Positions 10,917-23,324 of a DNA stretch of 64,000 bases are shown here, one piece after another. The stretch spans positions 684,723,257 to 684,787,256 of the forward strand of contig NC_053391.1 of the NCBI RefSeq assembly GCF_905171765.1. Reading direction: 5' to 3'. Position 1 is the stretch's first letter. Each line of letters begins with the position of its first letter. Source of the DNA: Bufo bufo (Eukaryota > Chordata > Amphibia > Anura > Bufonidae). Made by a program: the position numbers and the translations under genes. The notes beneath the pieces were generated by a model. It was not told the origin of the DNA and did no database searches. It worked only from the letters and a program-made list of their open reading frames with translations.

Positions 10917-11264
10917 TGGTTTTTAGCATCGACTGCCCATCAGCAGGCTATGGCGCTGTGAGGTACGCAGTAATCGATGCCTCTCCAAACATTGCTGTTC
11001 GGGAGTCTGGAAAACTTGGATGACAACTTCTCTGGGAACAGTTAAGGTGACCATATCTATTGTCACTCAACTCCCCTCGCCTCCTGAATGGCAATATACA
11101 GGGTACCCCCTCACCATTCTGTTCAAGTGGCCTGGAACAGCTGGGTGACGACTCTTTGGGGAGTTATGATGACAAGCATCTCAATTGTCAGCGATCTTTT
11201 CTAGAATTCCTAGGAAACTGAACAGAATTTTTTAATAAATCGACAGAAGAAGACGACTGCACAG

Positions 11265-11412
11265 TGCACACAAGGCCTCAGTAATAGTAAGACTGTTTCC
11301 CATAGCAACCAATCAGAGCTGAGCTTTGATCTCTGAAAGTACTCCTGAGAAATGAAAGCTAAGCTCTGATTGGTTACTACTGGCAACAGAGACAGTCATA
11401 CTGAGGCCTAGA
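11265..11412. mobile_element. Short foldback MITE with CCAATCAGAGCT arms
   Basis: AAGGCCTCAGTAATAGTAAG, then CCAATCAGAGCTGAGCTTT, is mirrored by AAAGCTAAGCTCTGATTGG and ATACTGAGGCCTA. Each arm is about 65 bases around a short loop near 11343. Confidence 0.75.
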
Positions 11413-11643
11413 ATGTAAACAAAGCAAATAAAACCTAAAGCGAGCAACCATTGTGCAAATACATATTAGATTTTAAATGTTTTGGTAGCCAAGGAAGAAC
11501 TGGGTTGGAGGGGGCATCCTCGTGTTCTCCACTATCAACTTAACCCCCACCAGGAAACTACCTACCCATCTTTCTATATTCTACCATTGACTGTATAAAG
11601 GATATTTCCTATCAGATCCGTCATTTTTTTATACTTACATAAC

Positions 11644-12858
11644 TTAAAGGGAACCTGTCACCGGGATTTGATGTATAGAGCTGATGACATGGATTGCTAG
11701 ATGGCCGCTAGCACATCTGCAATACCCAGTCCCCATAGCTCTGTGTGCTTTTAGGCCCCTTTCACACGGGCGAGTTTTCCGCACGGGTGCAATGCGTGAG
11801 GTGAACGCATTGCACCCGCACTGAATCCGGACTTGTGCGTTGCGTGAAAATCGCAGCATGCTCTATATTGTGCGTTTTTCACGCAACGCAGGCCCCATAG
11901 AAGTGAATAGCGGTGCGTGAAAATCGAAAGCATCCGCAAGCAAGTGCGGATGCTGTGCGATTTTCACGCATGGTTGCTAGGTGATCAACGAGATGGGGAC
12001 CCGATCTTTATTATTTTCCCTTGGTTATAAGGGAAAATAATAGCATTCTTCATAAAGAATGCTAAGTAAATTAGGAAAGGAGGGGTTAAAAAAATAATAA
12101 TAATATTAAACTCACCTCATCCACTTGTTCACGCAGCCCGGCTTGTCTTCTTTCTTCTTCTTTGAGGACCTGGAAGAAAAGGACCTTTGATGACGTCACT
12201 GCACTCATCACATGGTCCATCACATGATCATAACCATGGTGATGGACCAGGTGATGGGCGCAGCGACGTCACCAAAGGTCCTTTTCTTCCAGGTCCTCAA
12301 AGAAGAAGAAAGAAGATGAGCCGGGCTGCGTGAACAAGTGGATGAGGTGAGTTTAATTTTTAATTTTTATTTTTTTAACCCCTCCATCCCTAATTAAATG
12401 CTATTATTTTCTCTTATAACCATGTTATAAGGGAAAATAATAAAGATCGGGTCCCCATCCCGATGGTCACCTAGCAACCATGCGTGAAAATCGCACCGCA
12501 TCCACACTTGCTTGCTGATGCTTTCGATTTTCACGCAGCCCCATTCACTTCTATGGGGCCTGCGTTGTGTGAAAAAAGCACAATATAGAGCATGCTGCGA
12601 TTTTCACGCAACGCACAAGTGATGCGTGAAAATCACCGCTCACGTGCACAGCCCCATAGAAATGAATGGGTCCGGATTCAGTGCGGGTGCAATGCGTTCA
12701 CCTCACGCATTGCACCCGTGCGGAAAACTTGCCCGTGTGAAAGGGGCCTCAAAGCACACAGAGCTATGGGGACTGGGTATTGCGGATGTGCTAGCGGCCA
12801 TCTAGCAACCCATGTCCTCAGCTCTATACATCAAATCCCGGTGACAGGTTCCCTTTAA
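11644..12858. mobile_element. T2/Kolobok-like foldback MITE carrying a nested element
   Basis: Same family as 7375-7740: TTAAAGGGAACCTGTCACCG at 11644 and its complement ending at 12858. The arms are intact to CTCTGTGTGCTTTT on the left and AAAGCACACAGAG on the right. The usual central loop is replaced by the Harbinger-like element at 11754-12748. Confidence 0.9.
11754..12748. mobile_element. Harbinger-like MITE with GGCCCCTTTCACACGGGCG termini
   Basis: The inverted termini GGCCCCTTTCACACGGGCG and TGCCCGTGTGAAAGGGGCC are flanked by TTA (11751-11753) and TCA (12749-12751), compatible with a 3-bp TWA duplication with one change. The whole element folds: TGCGTGAAAATCGC phrases, TAAGGGAAAATAAT and a CRE-containing core at 12110-12352 occur in both orientations. 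A second copy is at 60318-61275. There is no transposase, so the superfamily rests on termini and target site. Confidence 0.7.
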
Positions 12859-13695
12859 ATAAGCGGCATCAGATGGATGACAGCCACTTCTGTCCCCCCT
12901 TGAAATATTTGTTCATAGTTGTAGTATAAATAAAAAGATCCACTGCCAATTCGCCACAAACCTTGCAGTGAATCGCTTGATTTTCTTGCGGATTTGCCGC
13001 TGTGAAAATTGGCATGTCGCAGATTGAAAACAGGTGAGAAATTGGCAGCACATTACAGCCATTACATGTGCTTGTACCTTGTGGTTACGTCCATGCGAAA
13101 TGGAAACCCTGCAGATTTACAGTCCCAGCCAAGTGTGTGGTTGTCACCTCCGTCAGCACAGGCTGTGGTGCAGGTAAGTCTCCACCTTACTGGTGCTCGG
13201 CCAGAGCAGTGCTGGACTCCGGAGAAGGGTGTACACATGCAGGGCTGGTATTGGGGGGCGCCAACTGGACAATTCTCCATAGCCACCATTTTATCCTAAA
13301 CTAAAACCACCCAGAGTTATTTAGTGGTGCAGGAGGGTATGAATTCGGAACTGAATAGAAGCATTATGTCGGCTTTTTATGGTACTGTTATTTGGATATT
13401 GCTTTTTATTTGGGTACAATATGGCGGTATTTTGTGGGTTGTATATTGGCCTTAAATGTCAACATTTTATGAGCTATAAATAAAAGAAAAATGTGGCTTG
13501 TTGCCCAAGGCAATATCTTCTATAACAAAGGCCCTGCATATATCTATCTATATAAAGCAAAAATCTGGCAGCACTAAATCCAACTTAAACAAAAAAGGTG
13601 CGCACCTGAGGGGACTAGACTATTGCCCAGTATACAAAATAGCTAAAATGCAGCACTCCAAAATCAGTAAAAATGAAGGAAATACTTTTATTCAC
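12859..13695. other. No recognised feature
   Basis: Open frames of up to 96 codons occur on both strands without recognisable domains. No repeat structure was seen before the TATC array. Confidence 0.4.
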
Positions 13696-13705
13696 CCATG
13701 TGGAT

Positions 13706-13806
13706 ATCTATTATCTATCTATCTATTTATCTATCTATCTCTCTATCCTATATCTATATATCTCATATCTATCGTCTATCTATCTATCAATTATCTATCT
13801 ATCTGA

Positions 13807-13840
<34 letters not shown>

Positions 13841-13964
13841 TATCTATCTATCTATTATCTATCTATCTATTATCTATCTATCTATTATCTATCTATCTAT
13901 TATCTATCTATTATCTATCTATATATCTATTATCTATCTATCTATCTATCTCATATCTATCAAT

Positions 13965-14002
<38 letters not shown>

Positions 14003-14081
14003 TATCTATTATCTATCTATCTATTATCTATCTATCTATTATCTATCTATTATCTATCTATTATCTATCTATATATCTATT

Positions 14082-14114
<33 letters not shown>

Positions 14115-14208
14115 TATCTATCTATTATCTATCTATTATCTATCTATTATCTATCTATTATCTATCTATATATCTATTATCTATCTATATATCTATTATC
14201 TATCTATT

Positions 14209-14241
<33 letters not shown>

Positions 14242-14375
14242 TATCTATCTCATATCTATCAATTATCTATCTATTATCTATCTATCTATTATCTATCTAT
14301 CTATTATCTATCTATCTATTATCTATCTATCTTCTATCTATCTATCTATCTATTATCTATCTATCTATTATCTAT

Positions 14376-14413
<38 letters not shown>

Positions 14414-14454
14414 TATCTATCTATTATCTATCTATTATCTATCTATCTATCTAT

Positions 14455-14507
<53 letters not shown>

Positions 14508-14522
14508 TATCTATCTATCAAT

Positions 14523-14561
<39 letters not shown>

Positions 14562-14563
14562 CT
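13706..14563. repeat. (TATC)n microsatellite, about 860 bp
   Basis: Almost pure tetranucleotide TATC/CTAT interrupted by regular TATTATC and TATATATC variants. The absence of stops in several frames creates Tyr/Leu/Ser/Ile-only open frames of about 300 codons that are not genes. A short related tract lies at about 34344-34372. Confidence 0.98.
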
Positions 14564-15500
14564 TAGTCCCTATCTCTCATGGGCCCCATGGCACCTTCAT
14601 GACTGGTACTTACCTGCTCCCAATGGCTCCTATGTGCTGATCCTAAACAGTCCTAACAGAATGTCCAGACGCCGGATTAAAAGATTTTTGCTGGATTTTT
14701 GTAATGCTGACGACAAAGGAGAGGATGGGGAGAAGATACAGGAGGGGTAAAAAAAAAGAAGGAAATCTATAAATGCATTATAATATACAACAATGCGATC
14801 AGAGATGCTTTAATATGATAGAGAGTAATATAATACCACAAGTAAACAATGTCACTGTAGATTATGGAAGGTGAATTGCCATGATTGGTGCCATAGAAAG
14901 AAGTTAAGGAAGGGTTAATGCCAAATGGAAATATAATTAGGGTTGAACATATATTCACACCCCTTCCACGGCCACATCCCTTGTAATGTGGCATAAATGA
15001 TCTCCGGCTGCCGCTGCATGCGGTGACCTTGGAGCGGTGACCTTGGAGCACAGCATGATGATACAATGGCCATGTTTTCACCACCGGCTGCCAAAAATAT
15101 TCCATATAATCCCATTGTCTTCTGGGAAATCAGACTCTTCCTTCCTCATCATGACGCAAACCTTCTGAATGAAACGCAGTCATAGATTATAGAGGGAGGA
15201 GCAGGACCTGATAGATAAGTGAAGGCCGGGGCCCACATTCCTCACATGTACCATTAATCCTCAGGGCCGCTCCTGTAAAAATCCAAAAATTGTGCAGTAA
15301 ATATAAAGCATTGTATTTTTTTCTTTCTTCAATTCCCGAAAGACGAATCTACCGCAGAGCAAGTTCGCAAGTGCGAGCAAAACGTCTGCTGTTACATCTG
15401 CCAAAGAGATGTCAACCCAACTGTCCTAATGTCCAGAAAGGCAAAGCTGCCTCACTATGCCATGATAAAGGACTGAGCAGAGAAGTAATCACCAGTTCAC
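14564..15500. other. No recognised feature
   Basis: Apparently low-repeat sequence between two arrays. No gene-like frame or paired termini were seen. Confidence 0.4.
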
Positions 15501-15514
15501 AACCACAATCCCCA

Positions 15515-17160
15515 AATAATACGACCATACAATGCACAAATAATACCGTTATACAGCGCTCAAATAATATCTATTACAGGAGTCAAATAATATAATTATA
15601 CAGTGCTCAAATAATATCGCCAAACAGTGCTCAAATACTATGGCAATACAGTGATCAAATAATATCACTATAGAGTGCTCAAATAATACTACCATATAGT
15701 ACTCAAATAATACCATCATACAGTGCTCAAATAATATCATTATACAGCGCTCAAATAATATCTATTACAGGAGTCAAATAATATAATTATACAGCGCTCA
15801 AATAATACCATTATACAGCGCTCAAATACTATCACCAAACAGTGCTCAAATGCTATGACAATACAGTGCTTAAATAATACCAACATACAGTGCTCAAATA
15901 ATACCATCATACAGTGCTCAAATAATACCATCATACAGTGCTCAAATAATACCACCAGACAGTGCTCAAATAATACCAACAAACAGTGCTCAAATAATAC
16001 CACCAGACAGTGCTCAAATAATACCAACATACAGTGCTCAAATAATACCAACATACAGTGCTCAAATAATACCATCATACAGGGCTCAAATAATACCAAC
16101 ATACAGTGCTCAAATAATACCAACATACAGTGCTCAAATAATACCACCAGACAGTGCTCAAATAATACCAACATACAGTGCTTAAATAATACCAACATAC
16201 AGTGCTCAAATAATACCATCATACAGGGCTCAAATAATACCATCATACAGGGCTCAAATAATACCATCATACAGGGCTCAAATAATACCATCATACAGGG
16301 CTCAAATAATACCATCATACAGGGCTCAAATAATACCATCATACAGGGCTCAAATAATACCATCATACAGGGCTCAAATAATACCAACAAACAGTGCTCA
16401 AATAATACCACCAGACAGTGCTCAAATAATACCATCATACAGTGCTCAAATAATACCACCACACAGTGCTCAAATAATACCAATATACAGGGCTCAAATA
16501 ATACCATCATACAGGGCTCAAATAATACCATCATACAGGGCTCAAATAATACCAACAAACAGTGCTCAAATAATACCACCAGACAGTGCTCAAATAATAC
16601 CATCATACAGTGCTCAAATAATACCACCACACAGTGCTCAAATAATACCAATATACAGTGCTCAATAATACCAACAAACAGTGCTCAAATAATACCAATA
16701 TACAGTGCTCAATAATACCACCAGACAGTGCTCAAATAATATCACCACACAGTGCTCAAATAATACCACCACACAGTGCTCAAATAATACCGTCACCACA
16801 CCCGCCCAGCGGGATGACATGGTTATGTCACACATCAGCGCAAGTCAGGTGAGTATGTTTTTTTTTTTTACCACCAAATTGATTAGTTACCACGAAGCAC
16901 CAGGAAATTCGGATTTGTGGCGAACCAAATTTTTCAGTTCAGTTCACTCAACCCTGAATATCCCTATACAGTGCTCAAATAATATCCCTATACAGTGCTC
17001 AAATAACGGCATACACTGCCCTTATACTACCAACATACAGTGCTCAAACACCGCTACACAGTCCTCAAATAATACAAACACACAGTGACCGAATAACAGC
17101 CCCATGTATACAGTACTCTGATAACAGTGACATACAGTGTCTAAATAATACTGCTATATA
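15515..17160. repeat. 24-bp minisatellite, CAAATAATACCA plus TCATACAGTGCT
   Basis: More than 50 units of 24 bp, most regular at 15850-16790, degenerating on both sides (15515-15850 and 16960-17160). An interruption of about 170 bases (16795-16965) separates the main block from its distal remnant. The unit is 8 codons with no stop in several frames, giving 286-303 codon frames of repeating octapeptides; these are artefacts. Confidence 0.95.
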
Positions 17161-17980
17161 GTTTATGATAACATTTTTTGTGGCGCCGCTTCAGTTGAGG
17201 CTGCACAGATCGTACACCACTAAAGCCAGCCCTGAACGATACCAGTGTACCCCCCAGTTATTATTGGCTTCAGTGCCCCCATTACCTGTGCTGACAACAG
17301 TGCCATGGTGCCCCATGGCACTGTGCATATAAGACTCTGTTCACATTACCCGATGATATTCTATAGAGAGGCATCAGGCAGTATATATATTTTTTGTTTG
17401 TTTTTTGTAACATGGGATCCTATCCCTGACATCCAGCGCTTCTACACCTACACACATCTCCATAGAATGTAGGTGAGAAGGATGGGGCTAACCTGGGCTG
17501 CCACCTGCCTGACAGGGGCATGCTGGCACTTGTAGTTCCCCCAGCAGCTGTCTATCTCCTGGTTCTGTGCATTGCAGCCATTGCCTCTTTTATTAGAGAG
17601 ACCAGCGACATGAAACGCGCTGCGCTGATTGATGAGCTCAGTATATCAGAGCCTATAGCTCGGGGCTGCACTATTTCCAGCCATGCATTGTAAACTCATT
17701 ACACCGTAGCGTCTCCTGGGAGTGTGTCTACCCTATAGGGCGTGCAAAACCAAGGCTCCCACAATGCATTGCTTCACGACTCTGAACCTGAACAGTGACA
17801 GAACAGGAGACTGCACAGGCGACAAGAGGACAAAAATAGGGGTCACTGCAGTAAATGACTTCTAGGGGCCCAGTCACCCAAGGGCCCCCTCGTTCCACCA
17901 TGTCCTTGCCCTCCTGTCACATACAGCCCTGTACTCACTATCACATGAGTGGACAGATCACTGCCACACAAGATCAGCAC
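17161..17980. other. No gene seen
   Basis: Contains one ACTACAAG-type fragment at about 17516 (GGCATGCTGGCACTTGTAGT). Otherwise no feature was recognised. Confidence 0.4.
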
Positions 17981-17984
17981 AGCG

Positions 17985-19405
17985 CCCTCCTGAAATACTC
18001 TGTGCCACTGGGACATCCTGCACCTTCCGCCATGCAACTCCCAGTACACACGGTAAATCTCCTAAAATACTCTGTGCTGCCCTGCTCCATCCGTTACGTA
18101 ACTATCATGCTGTGACCTGCCGCTTATCTCCCTCCTTACATCATGACCCTGACGTTGTCACCTACAACGCCGTCCTCCCTATCACCTGAGCTGGCAGGTC
18201 ATTATCTACTACTTCTCTCCTGAAATTCTCTGCGCTGCTGGAAACACTGTTCTTTCCGCTGTGTGCTGTAGTTCATAGCCTGTGAGCGAACTCCTACAAG
18301 ATCAGAATGCTCCTCTCCTCAAATACTTTGCGCTGCTGGAAGAACGTCCTCCTTCGGCCTCATGCACACGACCGTTCCGTTTTTTCCGGTCCCAAAAAAA
18401 CCGAAGCCGTCCGTGTGCCTTCCGCAATTTGCGGAACGGAACGGACGGCCCATTGTATAAATGCCTATTTTTGTCTGCAAAACGGACAAGAATAGGACAT
18501 GCTATTTTATTTTTTTTGCGGGGCCACGGAACGGAGCAACAGATGCGGACAGCACACGGAGTGCTGTCCGTATCTTTTGCGGCCCTATTGAAGTGAATGG
18601 GTCCGCAAAAACTGCGGCTCGGATGCGGACCAGAACAACGGTCGTGTGCATGAGGCCTAACACTATGTAATGCTCGGTTTGTGACCTCTCACAAGATCAA
18701 AACACCTCTCTCCTGAAATACTCTGTGGTGCTGTAACCCTTCTCGTTCCATTATGTAGTGCATGGTGACCTCTCTCACAAGATCAGCACACTCCTCCTGA
18801 AATACTCTGCGCTGCTGGGAGACCATTCTCCTTCCACTGTGACCTCTCACAAGATCAGCACACTCTTCCTGAAATACTCTGTGCTGCTGTAACCCTTCTC
18901 GTTCCATTATGTAGTGCATGACCTCTCTCACAGGATCAGCACACTCCTCCTGAAATACTCTGCACTGCTAGGAGACCGTTCTCCTTCCACTGTGACCTCT
19001 CACAAGATCAGCACACTCCTCCTGAAATACTCTGCGCTGCTGGAAGACCGTTCTCCTTCCACTGTGACCTCTCACAGGATCAGCACACTCCTCCTGAAAT
19101 ACTCTGCGCTGCTGGAAGACCATTCTCTCTTTACTGTGACCTGTCACAGGATTAAAACTGTGCTCTCCTGAAATCCTATCTATTGTTGTAACCCTTCTCT
19201 TTCCACTATCTAGATCAGCACACCCCTCCTGAAGTACTCTGTGCTGCTGGGGCCCTACTCTTTCCACCATGTAACTATCAGTCTGTGGCCTCTCACAAGA
19301 TGAAAACACTGCTCTCCTGAAATACTCTGTGCTGCTATAACCCTTCTCTTTCCTCTTACAAGATCAGCGTGGTCCTCTCCTGAAATACTCTGTGCTGGCT
19401 CCAAG
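17985..19405. repeat. Irregular tandem array, CTCCTGAAATACTCTGTGCTGCT
   Basis: Units of roughly 60-90 bp built on CAAGATCAGCACACTCCTCC, TGAAATACTCTGCGCTGCTG and CTTTCCACTGTGACCTCTCA. They are most regular at 18770-19180 and loosely spaced outside. A MITE (18356-18659) has inserted into the array. Confidence 0.85.
18356..18659. mobile_element. Foldback MITE, GGCCTCATGCACACGACCGT family
   Basis: GGCCTCATGCACACGACCGTT at the left is mirrored by AACGGTCGTGTGCATGAGGCC at the right over 20 perfect bases. The interior has ATAGGACATGCTATTTTA and TTGAAGTGAATGGGTCCGC phrases. It is the cleanest copy of this family in the window and interrupts the tandem array. Confidence 0.85.
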
Positions 19406-19474
19406 AAGGTAAGAAACACCATATATGATCACACAGAGCAATATGTGAGTGCTCCTTGCTATTGCAGCGCACGC

Positions 19475-19565
19475 TGATTATTCGGTGTCACCCCCGTACA
19501 CAGTAACTGCTGATTATTCGTTGTCACCCCCGTACACAGTAAGCGCTGATTATACGGTGTCACCG
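19475..19565. repeat. Short tandem repeat, three copies of about 40 bp
   Basis: GCTGATTATTCGGTGTCACC followed by CCCGTACACAGTAA is repeated three times with small changes. Confidence 0.8.
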
Positions 19566-19685
19566 ACCCCCCCTCCCCATCACTGTGAATCAGTCAGCAA
19601 CACCTTGCAGCGCTGCACTGATAAAGCCAAGCTCCTTACTGACATCCATCGTTGTGGCAGATCGCCTCCATTCATCGCTTCCAGT

Positions 19686-20075
19686 GGGGTTGTCTTACTT
19701 CAGCAAATGGCATTTATCATGTAGACAAAGTTAATACAAGGCACTTACTAATGTATTGTGATTGTCCATATTACCTCCTTTCCATCACATTATACACAGC
19801 ACGTATCCATGGTTATTACCACCGGGTAATCCAGCAGCGGTGGCCGTGCTTACACTCTATAGGTAAAGGTGTTGGCCTATGCGCACTTCCAGCCTTTCCC
19901 TATAGTGTGTAAGCACGGCCACCGCTGCTGGATTACACGGTGGTAATAACCGCGGATACGTGCTGTGTACAATGTGATGGAAAGGAGGCAATATGGACAA
20001 TCACAATACATCAGTAAGTGCCTTGTATCAACTGCATGATAAATGCCATTTACTGAAGTGAGACGAACCCTTTAA
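19686..20075. mobile_element. Long foldback MITE
   Basis: The left arm (GTCTTACTTCAGCAAATGGC, then GCAGCGGTGGCCGTGCTTAC) is mirrored by GTAAGCACGGCCACCGCTGC and GCCATTTACTGAAGTGAGAC. Arms of about 170 bases surround a short loop near 19865-19900. The terminal AAAGGGTT...AACCCTTTAA suggests TTAA-class ends, but the left TTAA is not preserved. Confidence 0.8.
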
Positions 20076-20152
20076 CCCCTTTAAGTATAAATGTCTGGCA
20101 TGAAATTTACCAAATCGTAACCTCCTCAGATTGTACATAATCTACATTATAA

Positions 20153-20427
20153 TTAAAAGGGTTGTCCTACCGTAATGACCTATCGTCTATCTACAGGATC
20201 GGTGCCAAATATCAGATTGCTGGGGTCTGACTGCTGGGACACCCACTGATCATGAAAAAAGGGGGTCCTAAGACATCCAATTACATTACCGCCAATCTAT
20301 GTACACAAGGGTCTCAAGACCACGTTCCCTTGATCATGGGGGTCCCAGCAGTCAGACCCCCACCAATCAGACACTGATCACCTGTCGTGTCATAGCTGTT
20401 GGACCTTTTCACATTCCTTATCTTTAA
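20153..20427. mobile_element. TTAA foldback MITE, AAAGGGTTGTCC type
   Basis: TTAAAAGGGTTGTCCTACCG at 20153. The arms pair through TGGGGTCTGACTGCTGGGAC (about 20219) and GTCCCAGCAGTCAGACCCCC (about 20342). The right TTAA is taken at 20424. The interior GTCTGACTGCTGGGACCCC is typical of a dispersed frog-type hairpin. Confidence 0.65.
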
Positions 20428-20467
20428 AGTTTTTTTTTGGGTGTAAATTTTTAGAAATGCTCGTCTG

Positions 20468-20848
20468 TTAAAGGGCCTGTGTCCATTTTCCTAGTTATCC
20501 TCTATCCACAGGATCGGGGATAACGAAGTGATCCGTGGGGGTCTGAACGCTGGAGCCCCCACTGATCCCCTTTCTTGACTGAGAGGCAGGTGGAGCATAT
20601 GCCCTGCCCGTCCATCCATTCTCTATGGGGTCGCCGGAGATGACAGAGTACAGCGCTGGCTATTTCCAGTGGTCCCAAAGAGAATGAATGGAGCAGCAGG
20701 GCGTATGTGTGGCCTGCGCCACCATCAAAAAGGGGGAACAGGACCCGTCCCTGGATCAGTGGGGGTCGCAGAATCGGACCCCACTAATCATGGAGTTATG
20801 CCCTATGGTGTGGAGAGGATAACTTGAAAACCTGCACAACCCCTTTAA
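20468..20848. mobile_element. TTAA foldback MITE, second related copy
   Basis: TTAAAGGGCCTGTGTCCATT at 20468 and GCACAACCCCTTTAA ending at 20848. The arms pair through AGTTATCCTCTATCCACAGG / AGAGGATAACTTG and CCCCACTGATCCCC / GGATCAGTGGGGG. It is related to 20153-20427, which lies only 40 bases upstream. Confidence 0.75.
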
Positions 20849-20849
20849 A

Positions 20850-21560
20850 TCCTCCACCACCAGTATCTCTTTACATGGCAGCAGTGATGCCTGTAAATAC
20901 TTTATATCATCACTGCCGCCATGTAAACCGTACGTGTCAATACTGGAGAATATGACGCACTGTACAAAATTTTTCGGACATAAGTCCAACCCCCTTTGCA
21001 GGTCATAACCTTTAACAAAGCCCAAGCAAAGGTGCTAGAGGTGCAACATGAGCAAAGGGCACAAACGGAGGGTCATAACTGAAGCAGAGGTATTAGGATC
21101 ACTTGAGGCAGGGTAAGAGTGGTGATCCTGGAGCAGCGATATTAGGGGGGCAACTGGAGAAGAGGCAATATTAGGGGTGCAATTAGAGTGGGGGCATTGG
21201 GGGGCATCTGGAGCTGTGGCTCTAATGGGGGTGCACGTAAAGCAGAGGCATTGGGGGGGGGGACCTAGGGCAGAGTCCCCCCAATGCCACTCTGAACTCT
21301 GCAGAGAGCAGCACACATACACAGATCTGTGTCTACTATAAAGAAATCCCCTATTTCCCCCTTACAGTCTCCTACAGCTCACTACTGTCACACACCCGAG
21401 AAATCAGCCCAGCACCGCAGAGGAGTCGTTCTCTCCAGCAGCCAGTTTCCTGACAGCAGGGAGGGCAGGAGGATGGCCAGACATGTTCTCTCCCCCTTCA
21501 CTGCCAGCAGCCCGGGAAGCTTAGAAGATACAATTACACCAGTAGGAGGCTGCATCACTG
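20850..21560. other. No recognised gene; weak foldback near 20860-20930
   Basis: ACCAGTATCTCTTTACATGGCAGCAGTGATGCCTG is partly mirrored by CATCACTGCCGCCATGTAAACC, a small hairpin. A 129-codon plus-strand frame begins at 21329 with no recognisable domain. Confidence 0.4.
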
Positions 21561-21568
21561 TGAGATAC

Positions 21569-22044
21569 TGCCACCTAGTGGCTACAATAATTATCTCTCC
21601 TGAGAAACAAGAGAAAGAATTACTTCTCCGTCTTATCTCTGGGCGCAGGAGACTGGGGGCCTACCGAGGAATCCCCCGCCTCCCCGATGGGCCAGTCCGA
21701 GCCTGCCTCCCTCAGTGACTCAATAACGAGACAGCGCTGACGAATCATCTGTAATGTAAAAGACACAACTTAAGGCTCTTGGACCCCCAAGATGGTGTCA
21801 GAGAAGCCACTGGATCCCCTAGCATCATGTCTTCTAACCATCCCATATCCAGCAGGACAGTCCCAAATTTCGGCCTCTGTCCTGCTTTCTCTTTAAGGTG
21901 GCTGCATGCATACAGTCACGTGGCTACTACAGAACCTATGCTAGGGGAATATCTGCAGCCACCACTAGGGGGAGCTCACTGCAGGCAAATGTATGCAGCT
22001 CCCCCTAGTGGTTCTATCCATATGCTCTGAGCTCCCCCTAGTGG
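21569..22044. promoter_or_regulatory. Cluster of CTCF-like motifs
   Basis: Four close matches to the vertebrate CTCF core CCASYAGRKGGC: CCACTAGGTGGCAG on the minus strand at about 21570-21583, CCACTAGGGGGAGC on plus at 21962-21975, and the same motif on minus at 21998-22011 and 22031-22044. The three last form a hairpin-like group that may be repeat-derived. Binding is inferred from sequence only. Confidence 0.5.
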
Positions 22045-22195
22045 TGGCTGCCGGCAGCCCGAATGGCACCATTTATCATATCAGAAATACAGAGCTCTCC
22101 TGTACAAATAGATCCGCACAGAATTTGGGCCAAAAAACAGAATGCTGGGTCAGATAGGCTACCTGAGAGGCTACTGTGCTCGGACGATGACCTTT

Positions 22196-22402
22196 TCATT
22201 GTATACCAAGTACAGCGCCGTACATTGTATAGTGGCTGTGCTTGGTATTGCAGGTCTCACTCGAATGGCCATGTGACTGATAAAAGTGAGATCACAGGCA
22301 GAGGAAGAGGCCACGGAGGTCATCTAAGCACCGCGACTCCCTGACTGATCTGATATTTGTGAGGATAGGCCATCAATATTTAACTCCTGAAAAACCCCTT
22401 TA
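22196..22402 (+). repeat. Dispersed repeat copy, partner of 1-125
   Basis: Matches the reverse complement of the first 125 bases of the window over CCAAGTACAGCGCC...GGCCATGTGA. It ends GATAGGCCATCAATATTTAA and AAACCCCTTTAAA, a TTAA-class terminus. Confidence 0.5.
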
Positions 22403-23320
22403 AATTTTATGGGCCCCAGTGGAAATCCTCACATATTGGATGTGAAAAATAGAGCAGCATGTAGCGCCAGGGGCGTACACGTATCTCATCGCTCAGTGCA
22501 TTGGGATTTCTACAGTTACCATTGTCTGTAATGGAAGCTGTAGTAATCGATTTGCACTGAGCTCCCCCTAGTGGCAGCTGCATGAAAAAGCAGTGTTTAA
22601 ATGTGAAAACCGTGCATCGCTATTCTTCCACTCAAAAAGGATATCACGATGGACACGAGACAAATCTGTTATAAGCCAATGGAGACCGCCAGGCGCGTTG
22701 TCGGCGTCCGCTTTTATAGGACAAATCCAGCGCTCTCGTTACCTTGGTAGTCTGCTCCTATGACGACAGAAGTGTGAACAGAGCCTAAAAAATATAATGC
22801 AAAAATATGTGCACCACCCAGAGGGCCACCTATAAGGGGCTGCCTAAAAACTGTTACAATGTAGCACCCGAGGTGTTAAAAATCCTGGCCGGCAGGTAAG
22901 TAATAAGGAACGCGTGGCTCATCCATTGCTCTTGTCTGCGGTGACAGCATGAGAGGGGAACGGCAGCTTTTGTCACGACTCCTACGCACATTTATACTAA
23001 CAGGCGGCTCGGCGGCTTCTACACAATGCAGAAACGGGGAGCAGGAGGACTGGACGGCACTGACTATCTAGTGTCACCCAGGCGGGGGGACTGCCTGTTC
23101 AGTGTCACGATGACTGCAGCAGTGTACAATGGGGGGCGACCCTGGTGGGGCCAAAACCGGCATCACTATGGAGACAGCCGGGGACCAGATAAAGGCCCTA
23201 ACATGTGCCTGTGAATGTTTCTACACTCAGGCACAATATAATGGCAACCATAAAAATATAAAATGTACAATTAATGAGAGCAAATACAAAATCTCTTGAT
23301 CTGGAGGACCCAACACATTT
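22403..23320. other. No gene seen; one more CTCF-like motif
   Basis: The motif GCTCCCCCTAGTGG lies at 22561-22574. The rest shows no recognised gene or repeat before the satellite begins. Confidence 0.45.
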
Positions 23321-23324
23321 GTCC

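Noticed and set aside
13673..14750. 297- and 350-codon open frames rich in Tyr, Leu, Ser and Ile
   Set aside because: They are the (TATC)n microsatellite read in two phases; the repeat has no stop in those phases.
15740..16715. 303-codon minus and 286-codon plus frames of repeating octapeptides
   Set aside because: The 24-bp minisatellite unit is a multiple of three without stops, so long frames arise on both strands. No start context, splice signals or codon bias.
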